Positions 62,286-64,000 of a stretch of 64,000 nt of DNA are shown here, one piece after another (the first letter of the stretch is position 1; every line of letters starts with the position of its first letter). The stretch lies in NCBI RefSeq assembly GCF_020034655.1, contig NZ_JAIQDJ010000001.1, forward strand, positions 868,001-932,000, read 5' to 3'. Under the pieces are notes generated by a model, which saw only the letters and a program-made list of their open reading frames with translations, did no database searches and was not told the DNA's origin. The position numbers and the translations under genes are program-made. Origin of the DNA: Thermomonas beijingensis. GTDB lineage: Bacteria > Pseudomonadota > Gammaproteobacteria > Xanthomonadales > Xanthomonadaceae.

Positions 62286-63692
62286 ATGAATACGACTATC
62301 GATACGCCGCAATCGGCGGCCAGCCAATCCACCTCCACCCTTCCCACCATCAGCACCCACATCTACCCAAAAGGTGCGCTTGATGTGCTTTCGCGCGAGG
62401 AAGTCGCGCGCTTGCGTGATGCCTCCGCGGGTGGCCTGCACGACCTGCTGCGCCGCTGCGCGCTGGCGGTACTCACCTCAGGCAGTGCGTCCGACGACCC
62501 GCGCGCGGCGGCAGAGCTGTACCCTGAATTCGATATCGAAGTGGGGCAACAGGATCGCGGTGTGCGCATTGAATTGAAGCATGCACCTGCGATGGCGTTT
62601 GTGGATGGGCAGATCATTGCCGGTGTCGCCGAGTTGCTGTTTGCGGTAGTGCGTGATTTGGCATTCACCGCGATCGACCTCAATGGCGATACCGAGTTGG
62701 AGACTTCGAACGGCATCACCGATGCGGTATTTCGCTTGCTGCGCAATGCGCGCGTGCTGCACCCGGCTGACCCGAACCTGGTGGTGTGTTGGGGCGGGCA
62801 TTCGATCGGGCAGGATGAGTACAAATACACCAAGCAGGTGGGCTATGAATTGGGTCTGCGCGGCTTGGATATCTGCACCGGTTGCGGCCCGGGGGCGATG
62901 AAAGGGCCGATGAAAGGCGCCACCATTGCGCATGCCAAGCAACGTCGCCGGCGTACCCGCTATATCGGCATCACCGAGCCGGGGATCATCGCGGCCGAAT
63001 CGCCCAACCCCATCGTCAATCATCTGGTGATCATGCCGGATATTGAGAAGCGGCTGGAGAGCTTCGTGCGCTTGGGCCACGGCATCATCGTGTTTCCCGG
63101 TGGCGTGGGGACTTGCGAGGAAATTCTGTACTTGCTGGGAATTTTGCTGCGTGAAGAGAATTCACACCTACGCTTTCCGTTCATTCTTACCGGCCCAACG
63201 GCCGCAGCGCCGTACTTCGAACAAATCGACAAATTCATCCGCCTGACCTTGGGAGATGAAGCCGCGAACTTGTACCAGATCATCGTGGCCGACCCTGCCA
63301 AGGTGGCGAAGACGATGGACAGCGGCATCCTCAAGGTGAAGGAGCAGCGTATCGCGCAGCGTGATTCATTCTTCTTCAATTGGGCGTTGCATGTGCCGTT
63401 GGATTTGCAACAACCCTTCGTGCCCACCCACGAGCTGATGGCGGGGCTGGACCTGCACCACGGCCGCAAACCGCACGAATTGGCGGCCGACCTGCGCCGT
63501 GCGTTCTCCGGCATCGTCGCCGGCAACGTGAAGGAAGACGGCATGCGCCGGATCGAGGCGCATGGCCCATTCGAGATCCATGGCGATCCAGACATCATGC
63601 AGGCGCTGGATGCGCTGTTGCGCGCATTCGTGCAGCAGCGACGCATGAAGATTTCGGGTGACTACAAGCCCTGTTACAAGGTGGTGGGGTAA
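62286..63692 (+). CDS. ppnN: Pyrimidine/purine nucleotide 5'-monophosphate nucleosidase
   Basis: 468 residues. Almost every landmark of E. coli PpnN (YgdH) is seen: THIYPKGALDVLS near the start, NMVVCWGGHSI-like VVCWGGHSIGQDEY, CTGCGPGAMKGPMKGA, and IIVFPGGVGTCEEILYLLGIL (the LOG PGGxGTxxE motif), with AADLRRAFSGIVAGNVKE at the end. It hydrolyses nucleoside monophosphates to base and ribose 5-phosphate, and in E. coli is activated by (p)ppGpp. About 20 residues are added at the N-terminus compared with E. coli. It converges with the rnfB-like gene. Confidence 0.95.
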   Translation: MNTTIDTPQSAASQSTSTLPTISTHIYPKGALDVLSREEVARLRDASAGGLHDLLRRCALAVLTSGSASDDPRAAAELYPEFDIEVGQQDRGVRIELKHAPAMAFVDGQIIAGVAELLFAVVRDLAFTAIDLNGDTELETSNGITDAVFRLLRNARVLHPADPNLVVCWGGHSIGQDEYKYTKQVGYELGLRGLDICTGCGPGAMKGPMKGATIAHAKQRRRRTRYIGITEPGIIAAESPNPIVNHLVIMPDIEKRLESFVRLGHGIIVFPGGVGTCEEILYLLGILLREENSHLRFPFILTGPTAAAPYFEQIDKFIRLTLGDEAANLYQIIVADPAKVAKTMDSGILKVKEQRIAQRDSFFFNWALHVPLDLQQPFVPTHELMAGLDLHHGRKPHELAADLRRAFSGIVAGNVKEDGMRRIEAHGPFEIHGDPDIMQALDALLRAFVQQRRMKISGDYKPCYKVVG

Positions 63693-63701
63693 CCGGTTGA
63701 T

Positions 63702-64000
63702 TCAACCGGATTGCATCTCGATGCAATCCACTGGGCAGGCCGGGATGCACAGCGCGCATCCCGTGCACAGGTCATCCAGTACGGTGTGCATGAATTTGGC
63801 GCCGCCCACAATCGCATCCACCGGACAGGCTTGGATGCATTTGGTGCAGCCGATGCAGTCGGCCTCGATGATGAGCGCCAATTCGCCGGGCCTGTGTTCG
63901 CCGCGACTACGGTCGTAGGGCTTGGCATCCACACCCAGGAGTTTTGCGAGTGCGCGTGCACCGGCATCGCCGCCCGGCGGGCAGTGGTCGATGTCCGCTT
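63702..64000 (-). CDS. rnfB: RnfB-like ferredoxin, C-terminal part (cut by window edge)
   Basis: The coding frame runs from the right edge of the window to a stop at 63702-63704, so the N-terminus is missing. The visible part has [21 protein letters not shown], the usual RnfB region with its lone Cys, and then two 4Fe-4S ferredoxin motifs, [17 protein letters not shown] and [17 protein letters not shown]. It should carry electrons in the Rnf-type membrane complex, or, as in xanthomonads that keep rnfB alone, act as a stand-alone ferredoxin. The rest of an rnf operon would lie beyond the edge. Confidence 0.85.
   Translation of the reverse strand, partial: ADIDHCPPGGDAGARALAKLLGVDAKPYDRSRGEHRPGELALIIEADCIGCTKCIQACPVDAIVGGAKFMHTVLDDLCTGCALCIPACPVDCIEMQSG

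Overview
The window is about 64 kb of GC-rich chromosome with ordinary, dense gene packing. No phage, insertion sequence, CRISPR array, tRNA or rRNA gene was recognised. The gene content points to a gammaproteobacterium of the Xanthomonadaceae/Lysobacterales. The pointers are kdkA beside a family 9 glycosyltransferase, petABC followed by sspA-sspB, a DUF6165 gene, a TPP-riboswitch TonB receptor with a PnuC-type permease, an Oar-like TonB receptor, and a stand-alone RnfB-type ferredoxin gene beside ppnN. This placement is inference from gene families and order, not from a marker-gene search.

Layout. 1-5 kb: end of a DUF1501 gene, DUF4870, DUF6165, an LPS glycosyltransferase divergent from Kdo kinase, the 4.5S RNA gene (ffs), a Pro-Glu repeat protein and an HNH nuclease. 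5-12 kb: acyl-CoA dehydrogenase, a small lipoprotein, then a thiamine-uptake unit (TPP riboswitch, TonB receptor, PnuT-like permease) with a kinase-fold gene upstream. 12-17 kb: an M13 peptidase and an M16 peptidase pair. 17-25 kb: beta-CASP nuclease, DoxX protein, RhlE helicase, phosphoethanolamine transferase, ispA-xseB and tilS. 25-33 kb: a second M13 peptidase, a POT peptide transporter divergent from an OPT oligopeptide transporter, and an S9 peptidase; with the M13/M16 genes this suggests protein and peptide feeding. 33-48 kb: DUF819, CorA, DUF4105, and then corC, ybeY, ybeZ and miaB on the minus strand. That series, one operon in E. coli, is broken twice by plus-strand inserts: a TPR lipoprotein gene, and a TetR-HlyD-ABC efflux operon plus an amidohydrolase. 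48-64 kb: lytic transglycosylase, petABC (cytochrome bc1), sspA-sspB, DUF3301-nadC-Trm112, purE-purK, Fe/Mn superoxide dismutase divergent from grxD-SDR-marC, an Oar-like TonB receptor, ppnN and the end of an rnfB-like gene.

The most notable signals are the TPP-riboswitch thiamine-uptake unit, the doubly interrupted miaB-ybeZ-ybeY-corC series, a roughly 30-residue AT-richer in-frame insertion in ispA, a consensus-like promoter carrying a perfect inverted repeat that would make the tetR mRNA leaderless, and two diverged copies of a short palindromic repeat 23 kb apart. I saw nothing that I would call with confidence an undescribed biological system. Start codons were often moved inward from the longest open frame; the reasons are given per gene.
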